DNA of 25,009 nucleotides from Gemmatimonas sp. UBA7669 (lineage in GTDB: Bacteria > Gemmatimonadota > Gemmatimonadetes > Gemmatimonadales > Gemmatimonadaceae): the NCBI RefSeq assembly GCF_002483225.1, contig NZ_DLHL01000012.1, positions 1-25,009 on the forward strand, in the 5' to 3' direction. Below, one piece after another: positions 1 through 8,306 of the stretch. Every line of letters starts with the position of its first letter. Positions within the stretch are counted from its first letter, which is position 1. The position numbers and the translations under genes are program-made. The notes below the pieces were generated by a model that did not search any database, was not told the DNA's origin, and saw only the letters and a list, made by a program, of their open reading frames with translations.

Positions 1-24
1 ACCGGTTTTTCAGCACCCTGTTAG
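1..24 (+). repeat. Left copy of terminal inverted repeat
   Basis: The first 20 bases, ACCGGTTTTTCAGCACCCTG, reappear as the exact reverse complement at the last 20 bases of the window. The match continues to 24 bases with one difference (T here, C in the other copy, at base 21). The copy reads towards the RidA-like gene and ends 59 nt before its start codon. It could be a dispersed intergenic repeat at which a contig ended, an element end, or a shared upstream element. The sequence alone does not decide. Confidence 0.85.
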
Positions 25-83
25 CCGTCCGGTGCATCATCGTGGTGGTTCGCCGCGTGCCACACTTCAACCCCGGGTTACCG

Positions 84-581
84 ATGTCTTCCCGTCGCTC
101 GGCGCTACGGCGCCCAGTTGCTGTTCTGATTGTTCTGGTTGGCGCTACGAGCTCGGCGCAGGCCCAGGTCGCACCGCGGGACAGCAGCATCGTGCGCGGG
201 GACCGCACGATCTGGCACGAGCACCATCCGAGTGAACGCGAGTGGGGCTATGCACAGGCCATCGTGATTGGCAACACCATTCACATGTCGGGCACCATTG
301 GCGGCGGTGCGACCATGGAAGCGCAACTGCGGCAGATCTATCGACGCATCGAACGCGGCTTGGCCAAGCACGGGGCGCGCATGGAGCACATCGTGCGCGA
401 AACAGTCTTTACCAAGGACGTGCAGGCCCTCGCCGCCGCCAACGCGGTGCGCAAGGCGGCCTATGCCGGTCACACGCCGGCGGCGTCCTGGGTGCAGGTC
501 ACCCGACTGCTCGCTGAGCAGGCGCTGGTGGAAATCGAAGTCACGGCGGTGTTGCCGTCCGTTGTGCCGTCGGGGCGTTGA
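84..581 (+). CDS. Exported RidA/YjgF-family protein lacking the usual catalytic arginine
   Basis: 165 aa. Residues 1-27 form a Sec-type signal peptide (twin Arg/Arg region, hydrophobic VAVLIVLVG, cleavage after AQA), so the mature protein should be periplasmic. The rest is a single RidA/YjgF/UK114 domain: IHMSGTI near residue 67, IVRETVFTKD at 103-112 and a VEIEVTAVL end at 149-157. RidA proteins hydrolyse reactive 2-aminoacrylate imines in the cytosol using an Arg in a P-A-R-S-type motif. Here the corresponding stretch reads PAASWVQV, with Ala134 where Arg is expected. Deaminase activity is therefore doubtful, and the export signal also sets it apart from housekeeping RidA. ATG at 84 is preferred to the upstream GTG at 42 because it places the signal peptide at the N-terminus. 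The 3' end overlaps the convergent queG by 41 bp. Confidence 0.85.
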   Translation: MSSRRSALRRPVAVLIVLVGATSSAQAQVAPRDSSIVRGDRTIWHEHHPSEREWGYAQAIVIGNTIHMSGTIGGGATMEAQLRQIYRRIERGLAKHGARMEHIVRETVFTKDVQALAAANAVRKAAYAGHTPAASWVQVTRLLAEQALVEIEVTAVLPSVVPSGR

Positions 582-1659
582 GGCTCGGCGTGTTGCGGAG
601 GCGTGCGGCCGCCCACGCCGCGTGCCCGCGCACGATTTCATGATCGTGCTCGCACATAGCCTCCAGCACGGCCAGGTCCTCCGTGGTGCCGACATTGCCG
701 AGGACAACACAGGCATTGCGCTGCAGCATCCAGAGTTTGGCGCGCTTGATGGCCGATCCCTTGAAGGCCGCGGCGTAGTCTGCGGAGCTCATCATGAGGA
801 GCTCGCGCGCCAGCGCGCGTGTGCCTTCACGGTCGTGTGAGTTGGCGAACAGCGTGCGCGGAGCAAACTCGGGCAACATGGCAGGCTGTGCGAAACGCTG
901 ATTCCAGGGACACACGTCGTTGCAGATGTCACAGCCGTAGAGCAGCCCGCCCATGCGCTCGCGCAGGGCATCGGGAATGTCTTCGCGATGCTCGATGGTC
1001 AGATAGCTGATGCAACGGGTGGCGTCGAGTTCACGCGGTGCCGGCAGCGCGCCGGTTGGACAGGCGTCAAGGCAGCGCGTGCAGCGGCCGCAGCGATCCG
1101 CCTCGAACGGCGCGGACGGTTCGAGTTCGAGCTCCACGAACAGCGATGCGAGAAACACGAACGACCCGGCGCGCGGCGTGATGAGCATGGTGTTCTTGCC
1201 AAACCAGCCGAGGCCGGCGCGCTGTGCCAGATCGCGCTCGAGGATGGGACTGCTGTCCACGTAGGGCCGCGCATTCACCGATCGCCCCAGCTGCGATTCA
1301 AGCCACACGTGCAGCTCGCGCAGCCGCGCCCGCAGCACCTCGTGGTAGTCATCGCCGCGCGCATAGCGGGCCACTGCGCCACTGGGTTCGGTGCCCCCGT
1401 ACGAGGCCGCCACCACGATCGCGTGTGTGGCCCCCGCATGGGGCAGGCGCGCATCGGCACGCAGTCGCGCGCCGTCACCGCTCAGATAGTGCATGTTGCC
1501 CTGCCTGCCAGCGCCCAGCCAGGCCTCGAAATGCGGCAGGGTCTCCGGGATGCCCAGCGCCGCAATGCCCGCCGCATCGAACCCGAGTCCGTATGCCTGC
1601 GCGAGAATCAGCCGGCCAAGTGCAGCCCCTGGGGTGCTCAGGGCTGGCGACCCACCCAA
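541..1659 (-). CDS. queG: Epoxyqueuosine reductase QueG
   Basis: 372 aa, a normal length for QueG, the cobalamin- and 4Fe-4S-dependent enzyme that reduces epoxyqueuosine to queuosine in the wobble position of GUN-anticodon tRNAs. Visible hallmarks are the RPYVDSSPILER region with the candidate acid Asp135, the GWFGKNTMLI block at 151-160, a ferredoxin-like cluster CGRCTRCLDACP with Cys190, 193, 196 and 200, and a second set CDICNDVCPW with Cys243, 246 and 250. The C-terminus contains the HEAT-like IKRAKLWMLQRNACVVLGN segment. The only in-frame start before residue 56 is a TTG at 1659, which overlaps the end of the small upstream gene by 22 bp, so translational coupling is plausible. Its 3' end overlaps the convergent RidA-like gene. 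No other queuosine gene is in the window. Confidence 0.95.
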   Translation of the reverse strand: MGGSPALSTPGAALGRLILAQAYGLGFDAAGIAALGIPETLPHFEAWLGAGRQGNMHYLSGDGARLRADARLPHAGATHAIVVAASYGGTEPSGAVARYARGDDYHEVLRARLRELHVWLESQLGRSVNARPYVDSSPILERDLAQRAGLGWFGKNTMLITPRAGSFVFLASLFVELELEPSAPFEADRCGRCTRCLDACPTGALPAPRELDATRCISYLTIEHREDIPDALRERMGGLLYGCDICNDVCPWNQRFAQPAMLPEFAPRTLFANSHDREGTRALARELLMMSSADYAAAFKGSAIKRAKLWMLQRNACVVLGNVGTTEDLAVLEAMCEHDHEIVRGHAAWAAARLRNTPSLNAPTAQRTATPP

Positions 1660-1886
1660 CGCGCGAAGGCCACGATGTCCTCAGCCGGGGGGACGGCGGC
1701 TTCGTCGCCATACGCCGTGTACATGCGCCAGCGCAGATAATTGACGGCCGGCAGCGGCAAGAACGGAAACCGCCGGTACCAGTGGCGGTGCCGGAAGCGC
1801 CAGGCCACGCGCAGCAAGTCGATGGCCAGCAACGGGTTGACCAGCGAGCGGGCGGTCAGGGTGAGGAACAGGCGCGGCCAGGACAT
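1638..1886 (-). CDS. Small hypothetical basic protein upstream of queG
   Basis: 82 aa when started at the ATG at 1886 (a longer reading from 1952 is possible). I do not recognise a family. The sequence has an amphipathic or hydrophobic N-terminal stretch (LFLTLTARSLVNPLLAIDLLRVAW), then a strongly basic aromatic segment (RFRHRHWYRRFPF) and an acidic C-terminal tail, which suggests membrane association. It overlaps queG by 22 bp and is probably the first gene of a two-gene transcript. The 1886 start is chosen because TATATT lies 6 nt upstream of it, the geometry of a leaderless mRNA. Coding status rests on the overlap with queG, the promoter position and the composition. Confidence 0.6.
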   Translation of the reverse strand: MSWPRLFLTLTARSLVNPLLAIDLLRVAWRFRHRHWYRRFPFLPLPAVNYLRWRMYTAYGDEAAVPPAEDIVAFARWVGRQP

Positions 1887-1892
1887 ACCGGA

Positions 1893-1898
1893 AATATA
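1893..1898 (-). promoter_or_regulatory. Putative -10 element, leaderless start of the 1886 gene
   Basis: TATATT on the minus strand is separated from the ATG at 1886 by the 6 nt TCCGGT. Transcription starting about 7 nt after the -10 would begin at the start codon. No convincing -35 is visible. Confidence 0.5.
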
Positions 1899-2012
1899 GC
1901 CGACTCCAGACTGTGGACAGGTCATCAAGACCCGTCCGTGTCCTGCCGACACTTCCCGTGGGGCTGCCGACGAGGGTACCCACTGCTTCTCCCGGTCCGG
2001 TTGCCAGTCGCC

Positions 2013-5000
2013 ATGTCCTCATCCCTCGATTCTCCCGTCGGGCGCCGTCGTGCGCGCGCCTGGTGGGCGGATTCGCTGGTGCTCATGGCCTGCGTGCTTC
2101 TGGCAGAACTGGCCCTGGACGAGGCGGTGGAGACCAGCACCCTGCTGATCTCACAGACGGCGCGGGCCTGGGTAGACGCGGTGGCCCTCTGCCTCATCAT
2201 TGGGCCGCTGTTCGGCTGGACGCTGTATCGCCGGCATGTCGACGCCAAGTACGCGCACGTGCCCGACCCGGCCAAGCGCGCGCCGGGCAGCCCGCACCAG
2301 AAAGTGCGCGTTGTGCTGAACGGAGCGCTCGGCATCATCGGGGTGCTCATTGTCGGAGCGCTCTGGGCACACCTCGCCTCGCTGTCGTCCGCCCGCACCA
2401 CGGCGGCCTGGGAAGAGGTGGCGGGTCGCCAGAGCATGCGCAGCCAACGTATCGCGCGCCTGGCGCTGACGCACCTGCCGGACGGGAGTGACTCACTCGC
2501 GCTGGTTGACGCGGTCGAGCGGCTCGAAAGTGAAGTGCAGGCCATTCACAGCGTAGCCGCGACCAACGGTTCTCTCGCTGCGGCGCAGAGCGGCATCCTC
2601 TCGCCGTCAACCATCACCACATGGCAGGCCGCGAGCCGCGCGCTCGCCAGGCACACGCGGGCATTGCTGGCCGCGCCTGCGGCAACCGACCGCGCGCTCG
2701 CCGACAGCGTCCTGGCGGCGTCCGACGTGCTCATGCGAGTGGCCGACGACGTGCGCAATGAGCTCGCCCTGCAACAGCAGGAGCGCATCGGCAACCAGCA
2801 GCGCTGGGGCTGGAGTGTGGCGCTCCTTCTGCTGGCAATTCTTCTTGGGGCGCTGGGGCTGGTGCTCGAGCCCGTGGTGCGTCTGTTGCGCCGCCAACAC
2901 GTGGCCATTGTATCGCAGAGCCTCGAGTTCGAGCGTCTGGCCATGGTCGCGCAGCGCACCAGCAACGCGGTGTTGATTACCGACGAAGCCATGCGTATTA
3001 CCTGGGCCAACGACGCCTTCACTCGGCTGAGCGGGTACACGCTGGACGAGGTGATGGGGCGCGTCCCCAGCGACTTCCTGCGCGGGGAGGAGAGCGACCC
3101 GGAAATGATCGCCCATCTGATGCGGGCCGTGGATTTCGGGGAAAGTGTGCGCGGCACGCTGCAGGATCGGCGCAAGGACGGCACGTTGCATTGGATCGAC
3201 CTGTCCATTGAGCCGCTGCGTACCAGCGATCAGGTGACGGGCTCCATTTGCGTGTACTCCGATGTGTCCGACCTCGTGAGTGTGCAGCGGGCCTTGTCGC
3301 GCGAGCGCGAGGTGTTGGCCAATACGACGGCGCAGCTCAGGGAAGCGTTGGCTGTGGCCCGCCTTGGCAGTTGGTCGCTGGATCTCGCGTCCGACACAAT
3401 CGAGTGGTCGCCGGAGACGTACCAGTTGTTCGGTCGCGATCCGGCGCTTGGCCCGCCGCCGCGTGACGAGGTGGTGCAGCTCTACGCGCCCGAGGACACG
3501 GCGCGCCTCAAAGAAGCGGCCGTCGCCGCGTATACGGACGGCCGCGCCTACTCGCTTGTCGTACGCACGGCGGGCCACAATCCGGACGTGCGCTGGATTC
3601 GTGCCGAGGGGCGTGCGCGTTATGCGGCCGACGGTCGCATTACCGGCCTGATTGGCACGGCCGTGGACGTGACGGAGTCGGTCGAACGTGAGGAAGCCCT
3701 GCGGCTCGCCCAGGCACACGCTGAAGCGGCCAATCGTTCGAAGAGCGAATTCCTGGCCAACATGAGTCATGAAATTCGCACGCCGCTCACGGCCATTCTG
3801 GGTTACACCGACCTGCTTCGGGACGAGGTGCGCGCGAGTGGCGCCAACAGCGAACAGCTCGCGTCGCTCGATACCATCCGCCGTGCAGGCGAGCATCTGC
3901 TGAGTGTCATCAACGACATTCTCGACATCTCCAAGATTGAAGCCGGGCGCATGGCCGTGGAGGCGGTACCCACCGAGTTGCCGGCCGTGCTGCTGGACGT
4001 GGAAAGCCTCATGCGCGCGCGCGCCGAGCAGAAGGGCGTTTCGCTCGAATGCCGTCTCACCGCGCCCATTCCGGTGCAGGTCAATACTGACCCGACGCGT
4101 CTCAGACAGGTGCTCATGAATCTCGTGGGCAACGCGGTCAAGTTCACTGATCGCGGACGTGTGCTGCTGGAGGCCGGTGTCGAAGAGTCCGAGGCTGGTC
4201 CGTTGCTGGTGCTCAGTGTGGATGATACGGGCCCGGGCATGAGTGAGGAGCAGGTGGCGCAACTGTTCCAGGCCTTCATGCAGGTGGATTCCTCCATGAC
4301 GCGGCGCCACGGCGGCACCGGACTTGGCCTCACCATCTCACGTCGCCTCGCCCAGCTCATGGGTGGCGACGTGGAACTGGCGCAGACCGCTGTGGGTCGT
4401 GGATCGCGCTTCGAAGTCCGCTTGCCACTGCGCCCGGTGGACGACAGCCAGCGGATCACGCAGATCACCGCCCGCCGCCTCACCCCCACGATGGCTCCGG
4501 TCGCCGTGACGCTGCGCGGACACATCCTCCTGGCCGAAGACGGCGAGGACAACCAACGGCTCATCGCCATCCTGCTGCGCGCCGCCGGCGCAGAGGTCAC
4601 CATCGTGCGCAACGGACGTGAAGCACTCGAGGCCCTCGATTGGGCACGGGCTGCGGGCGCGCCGTTCGACGTACTTCTGACGGACATGCAAATGCCCGAA
4701 ATGGACGGCTACACCCTCGCTCGTACCCTGCGCGATGCGGGCAACACCATACCCGTGATTGCGCTCACCGCGCACGCCATGGCCGAAGATCGGCAGCGCT
4801 GCCTGGATGCCGGCTGCGATGACTACGCGAGCAAGCCCATCGATCGCACCGCCTTGCTCACGACGTTGGCGCGCTGGCTGCCCGGTTCGCCGGACATCTT
4901 CCCGGTGGTTGCAGACGGCACACCTGGCGAGACCGCGGCCGTCTTGCCGAACGCCCCCGACCAGCTCGTGAGTGAATTGGCGGACGATCCCGACCTCGCC

Positions 5001-5300
5001 GATGTCGTGCGATCGTTTGCCCTGGCAATGCCGGATCGCGCGGCCGCGCTCGCCACTGCCGTTCGCGCCGAAAACGACACCGAAACGTTCCGACTGGCGC
5101 ACCAGCTCAAGGGAGCAGCCGGCAGCTATGGCTTCCCGGTGGTGAGTACGCTCGCCCGGACACTCGAGGTGCACACACGCGCGGCAGACCGTGAGGCGCA
5201 ACTTGTGGTGATGGATCGCCTGCTGCAGTTGTCGGCGGCCGCGCATCGCGCCGTTGAGCCGCATGCCGTGGAGCCGTATGCGGTGGAGGTGCAGGCATGA
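2013..5300 (+). CDS. Membrane hybrid histidine kinase: PilJ-like sensor, PAS-PAS, HisKA, HATPase, REC, Hpt
   Basis: 1095 aa. Hydrophobic segments lie near residues 18-36, 53-72, 101-122 and 266-291. Between the last two is a domain starting GRQSMRSQRIARLAL, which resembles the PilJ/NarX-type N-terminal sensor domain. Two PAS domains follow (about 312-430, with a WANDAFTRLSGY motif, and 445-560). HisKA carries the phosphoacceptor in MSHEIRTPL (His586). The ATPase has the N box (NLVGNAVKF), DDTGPGMS, FQAFMQVD and GGTGLGL. The receiver has Asp891 in TDMQMPEMDG, and the C-terminal Hpt has His1030 in HQLKGAAGSYGF. All phosphorelay residues are present, giving a likely His586-Asp891-His1030 path to a separate receiver, for which the next gene is the obvious candidate. 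The ATG at 2013 is chosen because longer readings would cover queG and its upstream gene on the other strand. Confidence 0.95.
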   Translation: MSSSLDSPVGRRRARAWWADSLVLMACVLLAELALDEAVETSTLLISQTARAWVDAVALCLIIGPLFGWTLYRRHVDAKYAHVPDPAKRAPGSPHQKVRVVLNGALGIIGVLIVGALWAHLASLSSARTTAAWEEVAGRQSMRSQRIARLALTHLPDGSDSLALVDAVERLESEVQAIHSVAATNGSLAAAQSGILSPSTITTWQAASRALARHTRALLAAPAATDRALADSVLAASDVLMRVADDVRNELALQQQERIGNQQRWGWSVALLLLAILLGALGLVLEPVVRLLRRQHVAIVSQSLEFERLAMVAQRTSNAVLITDEAMRITWANDAFTRLSGYTLDEVMGRVPSDFLRGEESDPEMIAHLMRAVDFGESVRGTLQDRRKDGTLHWIDLSIEPLRTSDQVTGSICVYSDVSDLVSVQRALSREREVLANTTAQLREALAVARLGSWSLDLASDTIEWSPETYQLFGRDPALGPPPRDEVVQLYAPEDTARLKEAAVAAYTDGRAYSLVVRTAGHNPDVRWIRAEGRARYAADGRITGLIGTAVDVTESVEREEALRLAQAHAEAANRSKSEFLANMSHEIRTPLTAILGYTDLLRDEVRASGANSEQLASLDTIRRAGEHLLSVINDILDISKIEAGRMAVEAVPTELPAVLLDVESLMRARAEQKGVSLECRLTAPIPVQVNTDPTRLRQVLMNLVGNAVKFTDRGRVLLEAGVEESEAGPLLVLSVDDTGPGMSEEQVAQLFQAFMQVDSSMTRRHGGTGLGLTISRRLAQLMGGDVELAQTAVGRGSRFEVRLPLRPVDDSQRITQITARRLTPTMAPVAVTLRGHILLAEDGEDNQRLIAILLRAAGAEVTIVRNGREALEALDWARAAGAPFDVLLTDMQMPEMDGYTLARTLRDAGNTIPVIALTAHAMAEDRQRCLDAGCDDYASKPIDRTALLTTLARWLPGSPDIFPVVADGTPGETAAVLPNAPDQLVSELADDPDLADVVRSFALAMPDRAAALATAVRAENDTETFRLAHQLKGAAGSYGFPVVSTLARTLEVHTRAADREAQLVVMDRLLQLSAAAHRAVEPHAVEPYAVEVQA
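5285..5290 (+). promoter_or_regulatory. Shine-Dalgarno site for the GGDEF-EAL gene
   Basis: GGAGGT lies 6 nt before the ATG at 5297, inside the last codons of the kinase gene. It supports that start and coupled translation of the two overlapping genes. Confidence 0.6.
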
Positions 5301-7078
5301 GCGCCGAACGTCGTCGCCCCGTGTCGTGGCAGGCCTCGCACGCGCCGGCCCATGTGCTGCTGATCGATGACGATGCGGCCATTCATTCGCTCGTCACCGC
5401 CATGCTCAAGTCCATCGATGTGCAGGTGTCCAGCGCATACGATGCCGCCGAGGGAATTGAACGCGCGCTCGAGATCGCGCCCGACCTCATCCTGCTCGAT
5501 CACGAGCTGCCTGATGCCACTGGCGTGGACATGCTGGCCCGCATGCGGGCGCTGCCCGCGCTGGCCGCCACACCGGTCATCGTGGTGACCGCCAGTGAGC
5601 GCCGTGAAGTGTTGACCGCCTGTTTTGCCGGCGGCGCCTCCGATTACCTGCGCAAGCCGTTCTTTGGCGCCGAATTGCGGGCGCGTGTGCAGTCGGTCAT
5701 CGACCGGCAACGCATGGTGGCCGAATTGGGGCGCGCGGCACACGTGGACTCGCTCACCGGCTTGCCCAATCGTGCGCTGCTCAATCTGCGCTTGCAGGCC
5801 GCCATTGATCGCAGCAGCGAGCGAACGGACTATGGTTTCGCGGTCATGTTCATCGACTTCGACCGCTTCAAGATCATCAACGACAGTCTCGGCCACGAAG
5901 TGGGGGACTTGCTGCTGCGCGAAATCGCGCATCGGCTGCGTGAGAATCTGCGCGCCAACGACACCATAGCCCGCGAGGCCGCCGGTCCGACCGTGGCCCG
6001 CCTGGGCGGCGATGAGTTCGTCATCGTGCTGGATAGTGTGCCCGACGTGGAAACGTCGGCGCAAGTCGCGGAGCGTCTGCTGCCGGCGCTCGAAGCTGTG
6101 TATCACCTGGGTGAGCATACGGTTCGCACCAGCGCCAGCATCGGCATCGTGCACAGCAGCGCCGGATATGATTCGGCCGATGACATGCTGCGTGACGCCG
6201 ACATTGCCATGTACGAGGCCAAGGCACGCGGTCGCAATTGCTATGCGGTCTTCACGCCGTTCATGCGCGAAGCGGTGCGCAATCGTCTGCGCCTCGAGAA
6301 CGCACTGCGCGAGGCCATCGGCACCGAGCAGATCTACCTGGCGTATCAGCCCATCATGAGCCTCGACTCGCGGCGCGTGGAGAGCGTGGAAGTGCTCGCG
6401 CGTTGGCGTCATCCGGAACTCGGGCTGATTTCACCGGTGGAGTTCATTCCCATCGCCGAGGAGACGCGGCTCATCGTGCCGCTCGCTGACGATATTCTGC
6501 GGCGCGCCTGCCAACAGTATCTCGCGTGGCATGAGCGCAGCCCCGAGGCTGCGCCGCGCTATCTGAGTGTCAATCTGTCGCGGGTCCAACTGGCCGATCC
6601 GACCATGGCAGACCGGGTCATTGCCATCCTCGACGAACTGGACATGCCGCGCGGCGCCATCCAGCTTGAAGTGACCGAATCACAGCTCATGCAGCACCGG
6701 GTCGTGGCGGCAGAACTGCTCACCCGACTCAAGCAGCATGGCATCCGGCTGGCCATGGACGACTTTGGCACCGGGTACTCGTCGCTGTCCTGTCTGCAGG
6801 AGTTCCCCTTCGACGTGCTCAAGGTGGACCGGGCGCTGACGGAGAACGTCAGCCGCGGTCGGGGGTATTCGGCGCTGCTGCACGCAGTCATGACATTGGC
6901 GGACAACCTGGGACTCGACGTGGTGGCCGAGGGAATCGAAACGATGGAACAGCTGGTGTTGCTGCAGGCGCTCGAGTGTCCGTATGGGCAGGGCTACCTG
7001 CTGGCGCGGCCCATGGAAGCCGATGCACTGGAGGCCTGGTGTCTCGCGAGTTCGCCCATGGCCGCCGAGGTCCCTTGA
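5297..7078 (+). CDS. Response regulator with REC, GGDEF and EAL domains (c-di-GMP turnover)
   Basis: 593 aa, starting with an ATGA overlap of the kinase stop. The receiver (about 18-135) has the acidic pair in LLIDDD, Asp68 in LILLDHELPD and Lys120 in LRKPF. The GGDEF domain (about 148-320) has an intact GGDEF at 237-241, so cyclase activity is possible. The usual RxxD inhibitory site before it is absent, and 9 residues appear inserted (TIAR then TVAR flanking EAAGP). The EAL domain (about 335-590) has EVL (Glu365) in place of EAL, NLS, EVTES, DDFGTGYSSL, the Lys of KVD and AEGIET, all consistent with a catalytic phosphodiesterase. It is a cytosolic output protein that could make and degrade c-di-GMP under control of the upstream kinase. 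Which activity dominates cannot be read from sequence. Confidence 0.95.
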   Translation: MSAERRRPVSWQASHAPAHVLLIDDDAAIHSLVTAMLKSIDVQVSSAYDAAEGIERALEIAPDLILLDHELPDATGVDMLARMRALPALAATPVIVVTASERREVLTACFAGGASDYLRKPFFGAELRARVQSVIDRQRMVAELGRAAHVDSLTGLPNRALLNLRLQAAIDRSSERTDYGFAVMFIDFDRFKIINDSLGHEVGDLLLREIAHRLRENLRANDTIAREAAGPTVARLGGDEFVIVLDSVPDVETSAQVAERLLPALEAVYHLGEHTVRTSASIGIVHSSAGYDSADDMLRDADIAMYEAKARGRNCYAVFTPFMREAVRNRLRLENALREAIGTEQIYLAYQPIMSLDSRRVESVEVLARWRHPELGLISPVEFIPIAEETRLIVPLADDILRRACQQYLAWHERSPEAAPRYLSVNLSRVQLADPTMADRVIAILDELDMPRGAIQLEVTESQLMQHRVVAAELLTRLKQHGIRLAMDDFGTGYSSLSCLQEFPFDVLKVDRALTENVSRGRGYSALLHAVMTLADNLGLDVVAEGIETMEQLVLLQALECPYGQGYLLARPMEADALEAWCLASSPMAAEVP

Positions 7079-7932
7079 TGGATCGGGTCATTCGGCTCAC
7101 CCTCGAGCGGGTGGCCAGCGTGGCGACACTCCCCGATGTGGCCATGCGTGTCATGCGCATCGCCGATGATCCATCGGCTACAGAGGATGACCTGCAGGAG
7201 GTGCTGGAAAGCGATCCGGCGCTTGCGGCGCGTGTGCTGCGTGTGGTCAACTCCGCGTTCTATCGGCGGCAACGTGAGGTGAGTTCGCCGCGTGGCGCCA
7301 TCAAGCTGCTTGGCGTGTCGGCCATTCGGAATATTGCGCTTGCCGCGAGTTTACATCGGCTCTATCGCGGTCGCCGCGCCATCGCCGGCTTCGATCCGGC
7401 GGAGCTCTGGGCCCACTGCGTGGCTGTCGGGACGGCTGCCCGTGAATTGGCGCGTCGTGTGCCGGCGGTGGTGCCGGAGGAAGCCATGGTGGCCGGCCTG
7501 CTGCACGACATTGGCCTCATTCTGGCGCTGCAGGCCTGGACGCCGGAATTCACGCAGGTGGTCGCGCAGGCCACGCTCATCAACTCGGCGTCCTTCGCGC
7601 AGCTCGAGCGCACGCATGTGGGGGCCACCCATGAAGAGCTGGGCGGCGCGCTCTGCGATCAGTGGCACTTCCCGGTGGCGCTGGTGAACGCTTGCCGCTT
7701 CCATCACGACTTCCGTGCACTGCCGGCTGAGGCGCAGGCCATGCCGGCCCTGGTGCACCTGGCCGATCGTATGGCGGCCCGAATGGGCGCTGGCTTCTGC
7801 CGCAGTGTGGATGGCGATGGGCTCGAGTACGAAGCCTGTGCGGTGCTCGGGTTGACCGACGAGGACCTGAAGGCAGTGGAAGCGGAGTTGCCGGTGCTGT
7901 TGCCGCAAACCGAGGCCCTGCTCGCCGCCTGA
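7078..7932 (+). CDS. HDOD domain signalling protein
   Basis: 284 aa, from an ATG that shares one base with the preceding stop (TGATG). It is almost wholly an HDOD domain: TLPDVAMRVMRIADDP near residues 17-32, a DPALAARVLRVVNSAFY helix at 46-62, the AIKLLGVSAIRNIALA block at 74-89 and a GLLHDIG segment with His143-Asp144. HDOD proteins are non-enzymatic or poorly defined relatives of HD hydrolases and usually work as adaptors in c-di-GMP, motility or stress signalling. Position as third gene of the overlapping kinase operon suggests it acts downstream of the GGDEF-EAL regulator. The function is inferred from family and context only. Confidence 0.9.
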   Translation: MDRVIRLTLERVASVATLPDVAMRVMRIADDPSATEDDLQEVLESDPALAARVLRVVNSAFYRRQREVSSPRGAIKLLGVSAIRNIALAASLHRLYRGRRAIAGFDPAELWAHCVAVGTAARELARRVPAVVPEEAMVAGLLHDIGLILALQAWTPEFTQVVAQATLINSASFAQLERTHVGATHEELGGALCDQWHFPVALVNACRFHHDFRALPAEAQAMPALVHLADRMAARMGAGFCRSVDGDGLEYEACAVLGLTDEDLKAVEAELPVLLPQTEALLAA

Positions 7933-7942
7933 GTCCGCCGGG

Positions 7943-7948
7943 TAGATT
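7943..7948 (+). promoter_or_regulatory. Putative -10 element, leaderless start of the MazG-like gene
   Basis: TAGATT is followed by 7 nt (ATCCGGT) and the ATG at 7956. The segment CCGGTATG after the hexamer is the same as at the 1886 gene. No -35 was recognised. Confidence 0.45.
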
Positions 7949-7955
7949 ATCCGGT

Positions 7956-8282
7956 ATGCATCTCGACGAATATCAGCAGCTTGCCGCGCGCACCTTGGGG
8001 CGTGACCGCACCCACGAACAGCAGTTGGCCAACGCGGCCCTCGGCCTCACCGGTGAAGCCGGTGAAGTGGCGGAGATCATCAAGAAGCATCTCTATCACG
8101 CCACGCCGCTCGACCAGGACGCGTTGGTGAAGGAACTGGGCGACTGTCTCTGGTACCTCGGCGCCTTTGCCACCGTACAGGGACTTTCGCTCGACGACAT
8201 CGCGCAGCGCAACATCGAGAAGCTGCGGCGGCGCTATCCGGAGGGATTTGATCCCGAGCGGAGTCGTAACCGGAGCGAGTGA
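7956..8282 (+). CDS. MazG-like nucleoside triphosphate pyrophosphohydrolase
   Basis: 108 aa, the size of single-domain MazG proteins. The metal-binding signature of the all-alpha NTP pyrophosphatase superfamily is clear: LTGEAGEVAEIIKK with Glu37 and Glu40, then ELGDCLWYLG with Glu60 and Asp63 after a 19-residue gap. Such enzymes hydrolyse (d)NTPs to monophosphate and pyrophosphate, often as nucleotide-pool cleaners. The gene follows the HDOD gene by 23 bp but has its own -10-like hexamer. It may be separately transcribed rather than part of the signalling operon. It ends 24 bp from the convergent phosphodiesterase gene, and no terminator hairpin is evident between them. Confidence 0.9.
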   Translation: MHLDEYQQLAARTLGRDRTHEQQLANAALGLTGEAGEVAEIIKKHLYHATPLDQDALVKELGDCLWYLGAFATVQGLSLDDIAQRNIEKLRRRYPEGFDPERSRNRSE

Positions 8283-8306
8283 CTGGCGGCCCCTTCGTCG
8301 ACCGCG

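Noticed and set aside
1224..2012. Upstream extension of the kinase frame
   Set aside because: It would run across queG and the gene at 1886 on the opposite strand, and the extra residues are low-complexity; the first two membrane segments follow directly from ATG 2013.
2607..4310. Long minus-strand open frame (567 codons) inside the kinase gene
   Set aside because: It is antisense to HisKA/PAS coding sequence with intact motifs; such frames arise in high-GC DNA, and its translation shows no domain or normal composition.
5126..6412. Minus-strand open frame (428 codons) antisense to the REC-GGDEF gene
   Set aside because: The + strand carries all catalytic motifs; the antisense product has no recognisable domain.
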